64,000 nt of DNA from Halosimplex pelagicum (GTDB lineage Archaea; Halobacteriota; Halobacteria; Halobacteriales; Haloarculaceae), in contig NZ_CP058909.1 of the NCBI RefSeq assembly GCF_013415905.1, positions 1,550,001 to 1,614,000 of the forward strand, in the 5' to 3' direction. Position numbers and translations under genes: made by a program. Position 1 is the first letter of the stretch. Every line of letters starts with the position of its first letter. Positions 18,630-27,549 of the stretch are shown piece after piece. Below the pieces are notes generated by a model. It saw only the letters and a list, made by a program, of their open reading frames with translations. It was not told the DNA's origin and made no database searches.

Positions 18630-20075
18630 ATGGCCAGCGAACGCGCCGACCCCTTCAACCCCATCTCGCTCGCGCTCGACGCCCAGCGCACCGCGCTGGA
18701 GACGATGACCGACGCGACCGAGCAGAACGCCGAACTCCCCGAGGCGCTGGCGACCGTCGAGACCGTCGACGTGGGCCAGACCCCCAGCGAGGTCGTCTAC
18801 CGGGAGAACAAGCTCGAACTGCTCCACTACAAACCGGAGGAGGCCGGCATCGAACCCGACGAGACCCACGACGTGCCGATCCTCATCGTCTACGCGCTGA
18901 TCAACAAGCCGTACATCCTCGACCTCCAGGAGGAACGCTCCGTCGTGCGTCGCCTCCTGGAGGCGGGTCACGACGTGTACCTCATCGACTGGAACGAGCC
19001 CTCGCGGATGGACCAGCACCTCACGCTGGACGACTACGTCAACCGCTACATCGAGAACTGCGTCGACGAAGTGCGCGAGCGGTCCGGTCAGGACAAGATC
19101 AACATCCTCGGCTACTGCATGGGCGGCACGATGTCGGCCATGTACGCGGCGCTGCACCCCGAGAAGGTCAACGCCCTGGGCCTGATGGCCGCGGGCCTCT
19201 GTTTCCAGGGGACCGGCGGCGTCCTCGAACAGTGGGGCTCCGACGAGTACTACGACCCCGAGGACGTGACGGAGACGTTCGGGAACGTCCCGGCGGAGTT
19301 CCTCGACGTGGGCTTCGCGCTGATGGACCCGGTCGACAACTACGTCTCGAAGTACGTCCGCTTCTACGAGAACCTCGACAACGAGGACTTCGTCGAGAAC
19401 TTCGGCCGCATGGAGCGGTGGCTCTCCGAGGGCATCGACGTGGCCGGCGAGGCCTACGACCAGTTCCTCACCGACCTCTACCAGGAGAACAAGCTCTACC
19501 ACAACGAGATGGAGCTCGACGGGGTCCACGTCGACGTCGAGGAGATCGACATGCCCGTCCTGCAGATCATGGGCGAGTACGACCACCTCATCCCCGCCGA
19601 CGCCTCCAAGCCGTTCAACGAGGTCGTCGGATCGGACGACGTGACCACCATCGAGTACGCCACCGGCCACATCGGCCTCTCCGTATCGTCGTCCTCGCAC
19701 GAGGAGGTCTGGCCCGAGGTCTGCGAGTGGTACGCCGACCGCGCCCCGGCGACCGACGAGGAGGAAGCCGAGGCCGCCGACGACGCGGCCGAACCCGACG
19801 ACGTGACCGCCGCCGAGGAGGCCGCGGAGGAGGACGCCGCCGAGGACGGCCCCGCAGCCGAGGAGGAGGCCATCGCCGATACGACCGCCGAGGACGAGCC
19901 GGACAGTCCCGACGTGGACACCGTCGACGGCGTCGGCCCGACCTACGCCGACCGCCTGCGCGACGCCGGCATCGCAACCGTCGCCGACATGCTCGCCAGC
20001 GAGCCCGAGGAAGTCGCCGACATCACCGGTGCGTCGGTCTCGCGCGTCGAAGACTGGTTCGAGCAGGTCGAGTAG
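18630..20075 (+). CDS. phaC: Class III PHA synthase PhaC with acidic linker and helix-hairpin-helix tail
   Basis: 481 aa alpha/beta-hydrolase synthase polymerising (R)-3-hydroxyacyl-CoA. The lipase-like box is LGYCMGGT with nucleophile Cys163; Asp318 ([10 protein letters not shown]) and His347 ([10 protein letters not shown]) complete the triad. The catalytic domain ends near residue 370. Residues 371-428 are a very acidic Ala/Glu/Asp linker, and 429-481 form a helix-hairpin-helix-like domain ([20 protein letters not shown], then [20 protein letters not shown]). Haloarchaeal PhaC proteins are known for a longer C-terminus; here it looks like a discrete nucleic-acid- or protein-binding module. 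Last gene of the cluster. Confidence 0.94.
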   Translation: MASERADPFNPISLALDAQRTALETMTDATEQNAELPEALATVETVDVGQTPSEVVYRENKLELLHYKPEEAGIEPDETHDVPILIVYALINKPYILDLQEERSVVRRLLEAGHDVYLIDWNEPSRMDQHLTLDDYVNRYIENCVDEVRERSGQDKINILGYCMGGTMSAMYAALHPEKVNALGLMAAGLCFQGTGGVLEQWGSDEYYDPEDVTETFGNVPAEFLDVGFALMDPVDNYVSKYVRFYENLDNEDFVENFGRMERWLSEGIDVAGEAYDQFLTDLYQENKLYHNEMELDGVHVDVEEIDMPVLQIMGEYDHLIPADASKPFNEVVGSDDVTTIEYATGHIGLSVSSSSHEEVWPEVCEWYADRAPATDEEEAEAADDAAEPDDVTAAEEAAEEDAAEDGPAAEEEAIADTTAEDEPDSPDVDTVDGVGPTYADRLRDAGIATVADMLASEPEEVADITGASVSRVEDWFEQVE

Positions 20076-20123
20076 GTCGTCGCTCTCGGTTCCGTTTTCC
20101 GTGTCCAGTTCGGGCAGTCCCGT

Positions 20124-20516
20124 TCAGACGAAGTCGATGTCGAGTAGCTCGTCGATCCCGTCGACGTCGAAGTCGGAGTCGGCGACTGCGAGGGGCTCTC
20201 CGAGGCGTCTCGCCGTTCCGGCGACGAACGCGTCGCGAGCGGCGAGCAGGTCGCCGCTTTCGTGGAGTTGGTTCTGTAGTTCCGCGGCCGCACGTGCGAT
20301 CCCGGACGGGTCCTCGACGACGGCGAGCCAGTCGAGCGCGTCATCGATGGCGTCGAAGTCCGGCGGACCGGACTTGAACAGTTCGCCCTGATACACCTCG
20401 AACAGCACCAGTTGCGGTGCGACCGCACGCCGGTTCTGCTGGTGCTCGACGTAGTCGACCGCCGCGGACTCACCGTCGAGGTAGTCGATGACGACGCTGC
20501 TGTCGTAGACGGTCAT
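20124..20516 (-). CDS. vapC: PIN-domain ribonuclease toxin, VapC type
   Basis: 130 aa. It starts MTVYDSSVVIDYLDGESAAV, where Asp5 and the following helix are the first PIN acidic site. LVLFEVYQGE supplies the conserved Glu, AARDAFVAGTARRLGEPLAV the central Asp, and VADSDFDVDGID the final acidic cluster. PIN toxins are Mg-dependent RNases that cut tRNA or mRNA. Its ATG overlaps the antitoxin stop by 4 bases (ATGA), the usual VapBC arrangement. It converges on phaC. All expected acidic residues are present, so it is likely active when free. Confidence 0.88.
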   Translation of the reverse strand: MTVYDSSVVIDYLDGESAAVDYVEHQQNRRAVAPQLVLFEVYQGELFKSGPPDFDAIDDALDWLAVVEDPSGIARAAAELQNQLHESGDLLAARDAFVAGTARRLGEPLAVADSDFDVDGIDELLDIDFV

Positions 20517-20725
20517 CGCTCGCCGACGCCGCGTTTCATCTCTCGTCTCGCCTCGCGCGCCTTCTCGGCGGCGTCGGTACCCTCCCAGAGCCCGGCGCCC
20601 TCCCGGACCCGCTCCCGTCGGTCCGCGATGAGTCGCGAGAGCACGTCGTCGAACGTCTCGTCGTCGCCTTTCAGCGCGGCGAGCGCCGCGTGCGTCTCCT
20701 CGTCGACGCGGATGCTCTTGCTCAT
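20513..20725 (-). CDS. vapB: VapB-type antitoxin (haloarchaeal DUF7557-like)
   Basis: 70 aa. It starts MSKSIRVDEETHAALAALKG, which reads as a ribbon-helix-helix or AbrB-like short DNA-binding N-terminus with DETFDDVLSRLIADRRERVR as helix. A charged C-terminal tail (EKAREARREMKRGVGER) would contact the toxin. Encoded directly before the PIN toxin with ATGA overlap. Two GTATAC sequences lie just upstream and one overlaps the predicted TATA region, as expected of autoregulation. Confidence 0.85.
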   Translation of the reverse strand: MSKSIRVDEETHAALAALKGDDETFDDVLSRLIADRRERVREGAGLWEGTDAAEKAREARREMKRGVGER

Positions 20726-20733
20726 GTCCGTTC

Positions 20734-20751
20734 GTATACAGTCCCGTATAC
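20734..20751 (-). promoter_or_regulatory. Double GTATAC operator-like site at the vapBC promoter
   Basis: GTATAC at 20734-20739 and again at 20746-20751, separated by agtccc, together forming a near-symmetric site. The second copy sits about 25 bases upstream of the antitoxin ATG at 20725, where the TATA box should be. Binding by the antitoxin there would block the transcription machinery. Repeats and position are seen directly; regulation is inferred. Confidence 0.5.
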
Positions 20752-20823
20752 AAGGTAGTTACGCCGGACGCGTCCGCTCGCAGACGGGAGCAGTTTTGAC
20801 GGTTCCACGCGCCAGCATCGTCT

Positions 20824-21273
20824 ATGCGAGTCAGCGTCATCGGCGGCGGACGGGTCACCGACGAGGAAGCAGCCACCGCCGAAACGCTCGGCCGGGAACT
20901 CGCCGAGCGGGGTCACGAGGTGGTCTGCGGCGGCCTCGGCGGCGTGATGGAGGCGGTCTGTCGCGGCGCGAGCGAGGCCGGCGGGTCGACGATCGGTATC
21001 CTCCCCACGGAGCGCCGCGCGGACGCCAACGAATACGTCGACACGGCTATCGCGACCGGGATGGGCAACGCCCGGAACGTCCTCGTCGCGATGAACGGCG
21101 ACGCCGTGGTCGCCGTCGACGGCGGCACCGGGACGCTCTCGGAACTCGGTCACGCGCTCGATTTCGGCAAGCCGGTCGCCGGTATCGGCACCCATCGGAT
21201 CGAGGGGGTCGGCGGGATCGACCACGTCGAGACCCCGGCGGAAGCGGTCGAGTCGGTCGAGCGGCGGGTCTAG
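20824..21273 (+). CDS. TIGR00725/LOG-like family protein
   Basis: 149 aa Rossmann-like protein starting MRVSVIGGGRVTDEEAATAE. The core has VVCGGLGGVMEAVCRGASEA and GGTGTLSELGHALDFGKPVA, which correspond to the PGGxGT-type nucleotide loop of LOG / lysine-decarboxylase-like proteins. LOG enzymes release bases from nucleoside 5'-monophosphates, but the TIGR00725 branch has no proven substrate. Full length for that branch. It stands alone between vapBC and the lipoprotein cluster. Confidence 0.82.
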   Translation: MRVSVIGGGRVTDEEAATAETLGRELAERGHEVVCGGLGGVMEAVCRGASEAGGSTIGILPTERRADANEYVDTAIATGMGNARNVLVAMNGDAVVAVDGGTGTLSELGHALDFGKPVAGIGTHRIEGVGGIDHVETPAEAVESVERRV

Positions 21274-21314
21274 GGGACGATAGTGAGATGGCGGTGGACG
21301 GCCGCGACCGCCGG

Positions 21315-22676
21315 TCAGAAGGCGCCGAGTTCGACCAGCGTCTCGTCGACGGCCTCGGGCGTCGCGCGAGCGAGCGCGGCGAACTCGATGTAGTACCTGG
21401 CCCGGTCGCCCACGGCGGCCTGCTGGAGGGTCACCTGGTCCCACTCGCGCAGGGACGCGTCGGTGGTGGCCATCCGCGCGACCGGATAGGCGAGCAGGTC
21501 CCGCGCCAGCCGGCGCTCCTCGCTCTCGGCCAGCGCCGTCTCGACGGCGTCGACGGCCTCGTCGCGGCGCTCGCGCAGGTCCGCGGCGCTGTCGACGCCG
21601 AGTTCGTCGCCTTGACTTACCCGGTCGCGCAGCGTCTCGAAGGCGTCGGCCGTCGCGAGCCCGTGGTAGCGCGCGAGCACGTCCGAGGCCGGGTCCGCCG
21701 TCGCCTCGCGGTCGGCGAAGTAGTGGGCGTCGGCGTGGAGCTGTCGGAGCGCGGACTCGACCGCCCGGCCGGCGCCCTCGGTGTCGGTCCCGACCAGTTC
21801 GGCCGCGTCGGCGTCCGGTCCCGGGAACTCCGCGACCCCCGACCGGAGTGTCTCCGTCAGACCGTCGCGAGCGTCGACGAACGTCGCCTCCAGCGACGAG
21901 GGGTCGGTCAGCGACCCGGTGAACCGCTCGTCGACCTGCCGGGCGTCGGCCAGCCGCGCCCGTCCCTCCGCTATCGCCCCGGCGCGCTTGCCGACGGCCC
22001 GCGCGTCTGGCAACTGCTCCGCCTCGGCGTCGGCGGCGGTCGGCGCGTCCGACGACGCCGGCTCGTAGTCGTCCCACTCGGGCGTGGCGTCGTCGCCCGC
22101 CCGCTCGGCCAGCGATCCGACGATCGAGTGGACGAGCAGCGCCCGAACGGGGTCGGCGGGGTCGCCGACGAGCGGGCGGTCCTCGCGGAACGCGTCGACC
22201 CGGCGTTCGAGCGTCAGCGCCCGCGAGCGCACCGCCCCGCGCGTCAGCTCGTCGGTCGCAAAGGCCCACGTGCTCGCGGCGCGCTCGGCCGACGAGCGCG
22301 CGTCGCCGAGTTCGCCGAGTCGCTCCCGGGCCGTCTCGGCGTCGTCCGCAGCCGACAGGTTCTCGCGGGCGCGCTCGACGCTCCGCCGGACCGTCGCCCG
22401 CGTCGTCTCGTCGGGCGGCCCCGTCGACGGAACCGGGTCGGGCAGTTCGCCGAGCGTCGACCGGACCGCCCGCTGGGAGTCGGCGAAGTGCGACGCGGCA
22501 ACGAGGACGGGGAACGGCTCGGTCACCGTCGGGAGCGACCCCGAGACGGCCGTCGCGACCGCCGTCGCGTCCAGCGGCGTCGGCTCCGCCTCCCCGCCGG
22601 CGCCGAAGCCGCCACAGCACCCCAGCGCCGTCACTCCCGCGACCGCTAGCAGTCGCCGCCGCGTTAGTCCGTCCAT
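21315..22676 (-). CDS. Predicted secreted lipoprotein, paralogue of its upstream neighbour
   Basis: About 453 aa from ATG 22676 (a GTG six bases earlier is possible). The N-terminus MDGLTRRRLLAVAGVTALGC has a twin-arginine and hydrophobic stretch with lipobox ALGC/C. The mature part is long, helical and acidic without a known domain. It shares several segments in the same order with the 447-aa protein encoded upstream, for example ERFTGSLTDPSSLEATFVDA against ERFTASLSDARSLEATFSDA, and both end PEAVDETL. Third in a row of lipoprotein genes transcribed together. Function unknown; a surface helical-bundle role is only a guess. Confidence 0.72.
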   Translation of the reverse strand: MDGLTRRRLLAVAGVTALGCCGGFGAGGEAEPTPLDATAVATAVSGSLPTVTEPFPVLVAASHFADSQRAVRSTLGELPDPVPSTGPPDETTRATVRRSVERARENLSAADDAETARERLGELGDARSSAERAASTWAFATDELTRGAVRSRALTLERRVDAFREDRPLVGDPADPVRALLVHSIVGSLAERAGDDATPEWDDYEPASSDAPTAADAEAEQLPDARAVGKRAGAIAEGRARLADARQVDERFTGSLTDPSSLEATFVDARDGLTETLRSGVAEFPGPDADAAELVGTDTEGAGRAVESALRQLHADAHYFADREATADPASDVLARYHGLATADAFETLRDRVSQGDELGVDSAADLRERRDEAVDAVETALAESEERRLARDLLAYPVARMATTDASLREWDQVTLQQAAVGDRARYYIEFAALARATPEAVDETLVELGAF

Positions 22677-22764
22677 TGACACGAATGCCGAGGTCGTGGC
22701 GCGGTAAATGTCTCGTGGTCGCGGACGGAGCGACGGCGGTGGCGACCGCGCCGGCGACGGCGGA

Positions 22765-24108
22765 TCACTCGGCGTCGAGCGCGGCCAGCGTCTCGTCGAC
22801 GGCCTCGGGCACGGCGCCGGCGATCACCTCGATCTGGAGGTAGAGACCGATGTCCTCGACGACCCACTCGAGTTCGACCGGATCGTCGTCGGTCTGTCGG
22901 TCGAGATTGCGGGCCGCGTAGTCGAACAAGCCCGCGAGCGTGGCCAGCTCCGTCCGCGCCAGCCACTCGTCGGCGCTCTCGGCCAGCGCGTCCTCGACGG
23001 CCGTCACGGCCGCCCGCCGCAACTCCTCGACGGCCTCGGCGCTCTCGACCGTCCGGTGCTCGTCGGCGGCGATCCGGTCCCGGAGCGTCTCGAAGGCGCC
23101 GATCTGGGCCAGCGTCTCGACCTGCCACAGGACCGTCCCGGGGAGTTCGGTCTCGGGGACGAACTCCCCCTCGTAAGGCAGTTCGCCGTGCAGTTCGCGC
23201 AGCGCCGTGCCCGCGACCGTCCCCTCCAGATCGCCGCCGCCATCGACGAGATCCGGGAGCTCCGCGTGTTCGGTGGGCTTGCCCTCCATCCGCGAGTCGA
23301 TCGTCCCGGCCAGCGAGTCGCCGGCGTCGCTGAACGTCGCCTCCAGCGACCGGGCGTCGGACAGCGACGCGGTGAACCGCTCGCCGACGTGGCGGGCGTC
23401 GGCGAGCGCGGCGCGAGCCTGCTCGACTTCGCTCGCGCGCTCGCCGACGGTGATCGGGGTGACGGGCGAGGAGTCCTCGCCGGGTCGACTCCGGTTCAGC
23501 AGGCGGTCGGCCTCCCGGACCCACTGCTCGACGAGCGCGTGGACGACGACCGCGCGAACGGGATCCTCGCCCACGTACTCCCAGCCGTCGCGGAACCGGC
23601 GGATGTCTTCCCGGACCGACCCCCGCTCCGAGCGCACGTCGGCGGCGGTCAGTTCGTCCCCGATGGCCGCCCAGGCGGCCTCGACCGCGCGGGCGGGCCC
23701 GCGAGCGTGGGCGAGCAGGCTCAGCCGCTCGCGGGTGCTACTCGCCCGGACCGCTTCGGCGAGGTGTTCGCGGGCGTGCTCGGCGTGGTCGGTTATCTCC
23801 CGTCGCATCGCGCCGTTGGGGAGGTCCTCGGCGGTCAGCGGCAGCGGCGCCGCCGCGAGCATCGCGTGGGCGCGCTCCCGGGAGTCGGCGACGTGCGCGT
23901 CGGCCACGTCGACGGGCAGCGGGTGAGCGACCGCCGGGGCGTCCCCCTCGGCGATCCGGGCGACCGCCGCCCCGTCGAGTTTCACGGGCCCCGGCTTCAG
24001 CGGGTTAGACAGGGCGCCACAGCCGGCCAGCAGCGTCGCGCCGCCGAGCGCGAGCGCGCCGCGACGGGTGAGGCGCCCGTCGTCGGACCCCGACCGGTCG
24101 TCAGTCAT
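22765..24108 (-). CDS. Predicted secreted lipoprotein, tandem paralogue
   Basis: 447 aa. The signal region RLTRRGALALGGATLLAGCG has a twin-arginine and lipobox LAGC. The mature protein is helical and rich in Ala/Glu/Arg, opening with VKLDGAAVARIAEGDAPAVA, similar in design to LDATAVATAVSGSLPTV of the downstream paralogue. Conserved ARHVGERFTASLSDARSLEA and a PEAVDETLAAL ending are shared. Its ATG overlaps the end of the upstream lipoprotein gene by 8 bases. The tandem pair indicates a local duplication followed by considerable divergence. No enzymatic motif. Confidence 0.74.
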   Translation of the reverse strand: MTDDRSGSDDGRLTRRGALALGGATLLAGCGALSNPLKPGPVKLDGAAVARIAEGDAPAVAHPLPVDVADAHVADSRERAHAMLAAAPLPLTAEDLPNGAMRREITDHAEHAREHLAEAVRASSTRERLSLLAHARGPARAVEAAWAAIGDELTAADVRSERGSVREDIRRFRDGWEYVGEDPVRAVVVHALVEQWVREADRLLNRSRPGEDSSPVTPITVGERASEVEQARAALADARHVGERFTASLSDARSLEATFSDAGDSLAGTIDSRMEGKPTEHAELPDLVDGGGDLEGTVAGTALRELHGELPYEGEFVPETELPGTVLWQVETLAQIGAFETLRDRIAADEHRTVESAEAVEELRRAAVTAVEDALAESADEWLARTELATLAGLFDYAARNLDRQTDDDPVELEWVVEDIGLYLQIEVIAGAVPEAVDETLAALDAE

Positions 24109-24871
24109 CGAGACCCTCCGTCGGTGTCGACCGGCGCGTCCGTGTTGGTCGGGGACCGGTTCCCGATGCGGTCGCCGATCGGGGCCGAGGCGTCGGCCGA
24201 GCGCCCTCTCGCATCGGGAAGCAGGCCCCGTTGGCGACGCCGGTCGACCCCATCTCGAACTCGGCCGGGTCGAACGCGACCGGGAGGCGGGCGAGCGTGA
24301 CGTGGGCGTCGCGCTCGCCGCTCTCGCAGGCCACGTCGGCGTCGCGGAGAAATCGGCCGTATCGGGGCTCGACCTCGCCGTCCGCCCAGGTGACGTGACA
24401 GAGGACCAGCCGGTAACACTCCTCGACCGGACGGGACTGGACCAGCAGCGTCTCGCTGTCGAAGTCGGTCTCGGCGACGAACCGCCGGGCAGTCTCGGCG
24501 CCGACCGAGATCTCGGTCTCGGTCGCGCGGTCGGCGACGACGAACGTCTCCGCGGTCGCCTCGTCGGCGATCAGGCCTTCCCGCGTGCGGTCCGACGGGT
24601 CGACGGTGCCGCCGTCGGTCGGTCTGTCGTCTGGCTCGGGGACGAACCAGGCGAGCGGGTCGTCGTAGTCGATGTCGGCCGCGCGGAGGGTGACGGACTC
24701 GGGGTCGACGACGCGGTCGTCGCCGGCGGTGGGGACCGGCGGCGTCGGCGAGCCGACGGGCGTGCCGGCGTCGCCGCGGCCGGCGTCGGTGTCGCCGTCG
24801 GGACAGCCGGCCAGCCCGGCGGCCAGTCCGACCGCTGCCTGGAGGGCGCGGCGGCGGGTGAGTCGGGGCAT
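24101..24871 (-). CDS. Predicted Tat-exported lipoprotein, first gene of the cluster
   Basis: 256 aa starting MPRLTRRRALQAAVGLAAGL AGC (signal with RRR and lipobox LAGC). A Pro/Thr/Gly-rich spacer is followed by a globular part with EECYRLVLCHVTWADGEVEP and LVQSRPVEECYRLVLCH; two cysteines suggest a disulfide. No family was recognised. The end overlaps the next lipoprotein gene by 8 bases, so the trio at 21315-24871 is probably one transcript. It diverges from the GCS2-like gene across about 95 bases. The last 30 residues are Arg/Thr/Pro-rich. Confidence 0.68.
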   Translation of the reverse strand: MPRLTRRRALQAAVGLAAGLAGCPDGDTDAGRGDAGTPVGSPTPPVPTAGDDRVVDPESVTLRAADIDYDDPLAWFVPEPDDRPTDGGTVDPSDRTREGLIADEATAETFVVADRATETEISVGAETARRFVAETDFDSETLLVQSRPVEECYRLVLCHVTWADGEVEPRYGRFLRDADVACESGERDAHVTLARLPVAFDPAEFEMGSTGVANGACFPMREGARPTPRPRSATASGTGPRPTRTRRSTPTEGLDD

Positions 24872-24965
24872 CGGTCCCAGTATCGGCGCTCGGCGGTAAG
24901 TATCTCGTGGCTCGCATTTCCCGAGTGCCGCACGTTCAAGTACCGGGGCGGCCGAACGAGGTGGT

Positions 24966-26480
24966 ATGTCCGGCTCCGAACTCGCGGCTCGCGTCCGGGA
25001 GGCACAGGCGGTCGACCGCGAGGCGTTCGACCGGCGGGCCGCCGAGGAGGCCGAGCGGCTCAAAGCCGAGGTGCGCGACGGCACCTTCGACAACACGGAG
25101 GCCATCGTCGGCCTCGAACTCGAACTGTACGCCGTCGACGCCCGCTCGGGGTCGCTCCGGCGGGTCCCTCGCGGCCTGCTCGACCTGATCGGCTTCGAGA
25201 AGGAACTCGGGCTGCACAACGCCGAGATGCAGACCAGCCCGCAGCCGCTCAACGAACACGGCCTCGTCGCCCAGGAACAGGAGCTCAAGGCCAACCTCGC
25301 GCCCGCCCTGAATCGGACCGGTCGCGACGACATCCGCCTGGTCAGCGACGGCATGTGGACCGTCCCGCCCACCGGCGAGACCGCCACCGACTACCTCTGT
25401 GACTCGGTCGAGCAGGACGGCGTCCGCATCGCGACTAACATGTCCGACGCCGCTCGCTACCACACGATGGCCAACACGGACTATCCGACGGGGATGCGCG
25501 TCGAGGCGCCCCACGTCTCGCTGTCGGCCGACACCGTCATGCCCGAGAGCCTCATCACCTCCATCCAGCCGCACTACCAGATCCCCCACGCGCCCGACCT
25601 GCCCGAGTACTTCCGCTACGCCCTGCGGGTGGCGGGGCCGCTGCTTGCCCTGGGCGTCAACGCCCCCTTCTTCCCGCCCGATCTGTACGACGACGCCGAC
25701 GGCGAGGAGATCGTCGCCGACGCCTGGCTGGAGAACCGCATCACCGTCTTCGAGGACGTGCTCAACCCCGACGAGGCGGACGCGCCCGACAAAGTCCGGT
25801 TCCCACCGGACTTCGACAGCGTCGAGGAAGCCATCGACGACGTCGTCGCCGACGAGACGATCGTCCCGATGGACGTGGAGGCGGGCCAGCGATTCGACGA
25901 CGCGTTCGTCCACTTCCGGCACAAACACGGCAGCTACTGGCGGTGGATCCGCCCCGTCTTCGACGGCCCCACCGAGCCCCAGGCCAACGCCCGCATCGAG
26001 TTTCGCCCGCTGCCCGCCCAGCCGACCGTCCGCGACGCCGTCAGTTTCCAGGCCGTCTTCGCCGGCCTGCTCACCACGCTCACCAGCATCGAACACCCCG
26101 TCCGCGCGATGGAGTGGGAGACCGCTCGCGAGAACTTCTACGCCGCCAGCCGCGAGGGGCTCGAGGCCGACCTCACCTGGATCACCGCCGACGGCGAGGA
26201 GACGACCGCCCTCGACCGCATCTACGGCGAACTGTTCGAGGCCGCCCGGCAGGGCCTGGAGACCCAGGGGCTCCCGACCGACGCCGCCCGCCGCTACGTC
26301 CGGCCGCTGCGCGAGCGGGCCGACCGACGCGTGACTCCCGCCCGCTGGAAACACGACCACGTCGCCGCCGCCGTCGACCAGAACGTGCCCCTCGCCGAGG
26401 CCATCTGGGGGATGCAGTCGGCCTACGTCGACCACCAGGAGGAGACGCTGCTGGAGGGCACCTTCGTCGACTGGCTGTGA
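24966..26480 (+). CDS. Glutamate-cysteine ligase (GCS2) family protein
   Basis: 504 aa. The ATP-grasp-like GCS2 fold is suggested by AIVGLELELYAVDARSG (catalytic Glu region), EKELGLHNAEMQTSPQPLNE and VEAPHVSLSADTVMP, plus a later FRPLPAQPTVRDAV. Haloarchaea make gamma-glutamylcysteine as their main thiol, using a separate GshA. This longer protein is a relative whose substrate is uncertain, so no symbol is assigned. The ATG at 24966 fits the upstream TATA-like sequence poorly but gives the family N-terminus. Confidence 0.72.
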   Translation: MSGSELAARVREAQAVDREAFDRRAAEEAERLKAEVRDGTFDNTEAIVGLELELYAVDARSGSLRRVPRGLLDLIGFEKELGLHNAEMQTSPQPLNEHGLVAQEQELKANLAPALNRTGRDDIRLVSDGMWTVPPTGETATDYLCDSVEQDGVRIATNMSDAARYHTMANTDYPTGMRVEAPHVSLSADTVMPESLITSIQPHYQIPHAPDLPEYFRYALRVAGPLLALGVNAPFFPPDLYDDADGEEIVADAWLENRITVFEDVLNPDEADAPDKVRFPPDFDSVEEAIDDVVADETIVPMDVEAGQRFDDAFVHFRHKHGSYWRWIRPVFDGPTEPQANARIEFRPLPAQPTVRDAVSFQAVFAGLLTTLTSIEHPVRAMEWETARENFYAASREGLEADLTWITADGEETTALDRIYGELFEAARQGLETQGLPTDAARRYVRPLRERADRRVTPARWKHDHVAAAVDQNVPLAEAIWGMQSAYVDHQEETLLEGTFVDWL

Positions 26481-26584
26481 GCGGTGGCGGCCCGCCGGGC
26501 ACCGGAACGACGACCGCCGTCGGCGACGAGAGCGGCTACACCGACCGCGCTAGTCGCGTCGTTACGGAGCGAAAATATCGGCAG

Positions 26585-27442
26585 TCACCGGTCGAGAAAC
26601 TGTGCGACTTCGTCGTCCGGACCGTTCACGACGCGGACGAACTCACCGGTGTCGATGTCGACCTCGACGGTCCCGTACGTGTTGCGGCGTAGCGGCGTAG
26701 TGACGGAAAATCCCCCGTCTTCTTCGGGATGAAATCCCCAACTTCTGTTCGCTCGTTTTCTCCACGTCTGCTCGCCGGTCTCGTCGAACCCGAACAGCAT
26801 CGTGCTCGAGAGAGTGCTTCGGCTATCCGCTTGCACTACGAGAAGTGTCCGTCCGTCACTCGTCCGGTAGGACTTCGGAAAGAGACCACTCCACCGTTCG
26901 GGCTCGTCGAGGTCGTCGATCGACCACTCTGCCGACTGCGAGCCGTTCTCGTCGAACCAGTAGAGACGCCGGGCGGTCTGAACGACCCAGCGCCCATCCG
27001 ACCGTTCGAACGACTCGACGGGGCGGTCGAACTCGACGACTCGGCCGTCGAAGACGAACTCGTCTCGTCGCCAGGACCGACGACGGTCCCCCGTTTCGGG
27101 GTCCAGCTCCACGAACCGATCGCTGTCGGTTTCGACGATGAGTCGGCCGCCACGGTGCGAAATGTCCGCAACGCTCGCATCGTCGGGGAACGATTCGATC
27201 TCCCAGCCCGGCGTACAGTCGTCCGTCACTTCGAGCAAAAGCGGGGAGCGGTCGTCCAGGCACGGGCTCGGCTCGGATGCGCCCGTGCCGGTGGACTTCA
27301 GCGCGAGGACCAGACCGTCCGGTAGTCGGGCGGTCTCGGTAATCACGCCCGGAACGACCAGTGTGGACTGTCCCGTTCCGACGGTAGCGGAGCCGAGGAC
27401 ATCTATGCAGTGGTCGCTATCGGTTCCCATTATCGGCACCAT
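26585..27442 (-). CDS. Hypothetical protein, beta-propeller-like
   Basis: 285 aa. ATG 27442 is preferred because ccaaaaactg on the minus strand (about 27460-27470) is a TATA box 24 bases upstream; an ATG at 27430 is the alternative. The sequence contains repeated Trp/Asp-rich strands (VETDSDRFVELDPETGDRRR, VVQTARRLYWFDENGSQSAE, LLVVQADSRSTLSSTMLFGF), which resemble WD/PQQ-type propeller blades. There is no signal peptide. Codon use and GC are somewhat lower than in the flanks. It lies between the GCS2 gene and the giant surface protein. Function unknown. Confidence 0.6.
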   Translation of the reverse strand: MVPIMGTDSDHCIDVLGSATVGTGQSTLVVPGVITETARLPDGLVLALKSTGTGASEPSPCLDDRSPLLLEVTDDCTPGWEIESFPDDASVADISHRGGRLIVETDSDRFVELDPETGDRRRSWRRDEFVFDGRVVEFDRPVESFERSDGRWVVQTARRLYWFDENGSQSAEWSIDDLDEPERWSGLFPKSYRTSDGRTLLVVQADSRSTLSSTMLFGFDETGEQTWRKRANRSWGFHPEEDGGFSVTTPLRRNTYGTVEVDIDTGEFVRVVNGPDDEVAQFLDR

Positions 27443-27549
27443 CGACGTGTGCCCGTAACAGTTTTTGGTTCGGGTTGACAGGCGTCCGATTCGGAGCGGA
27501 GACCGGACGTTCTACTTCGGGCGAGTGCGCTGTCGACGACGCCTGCCGG

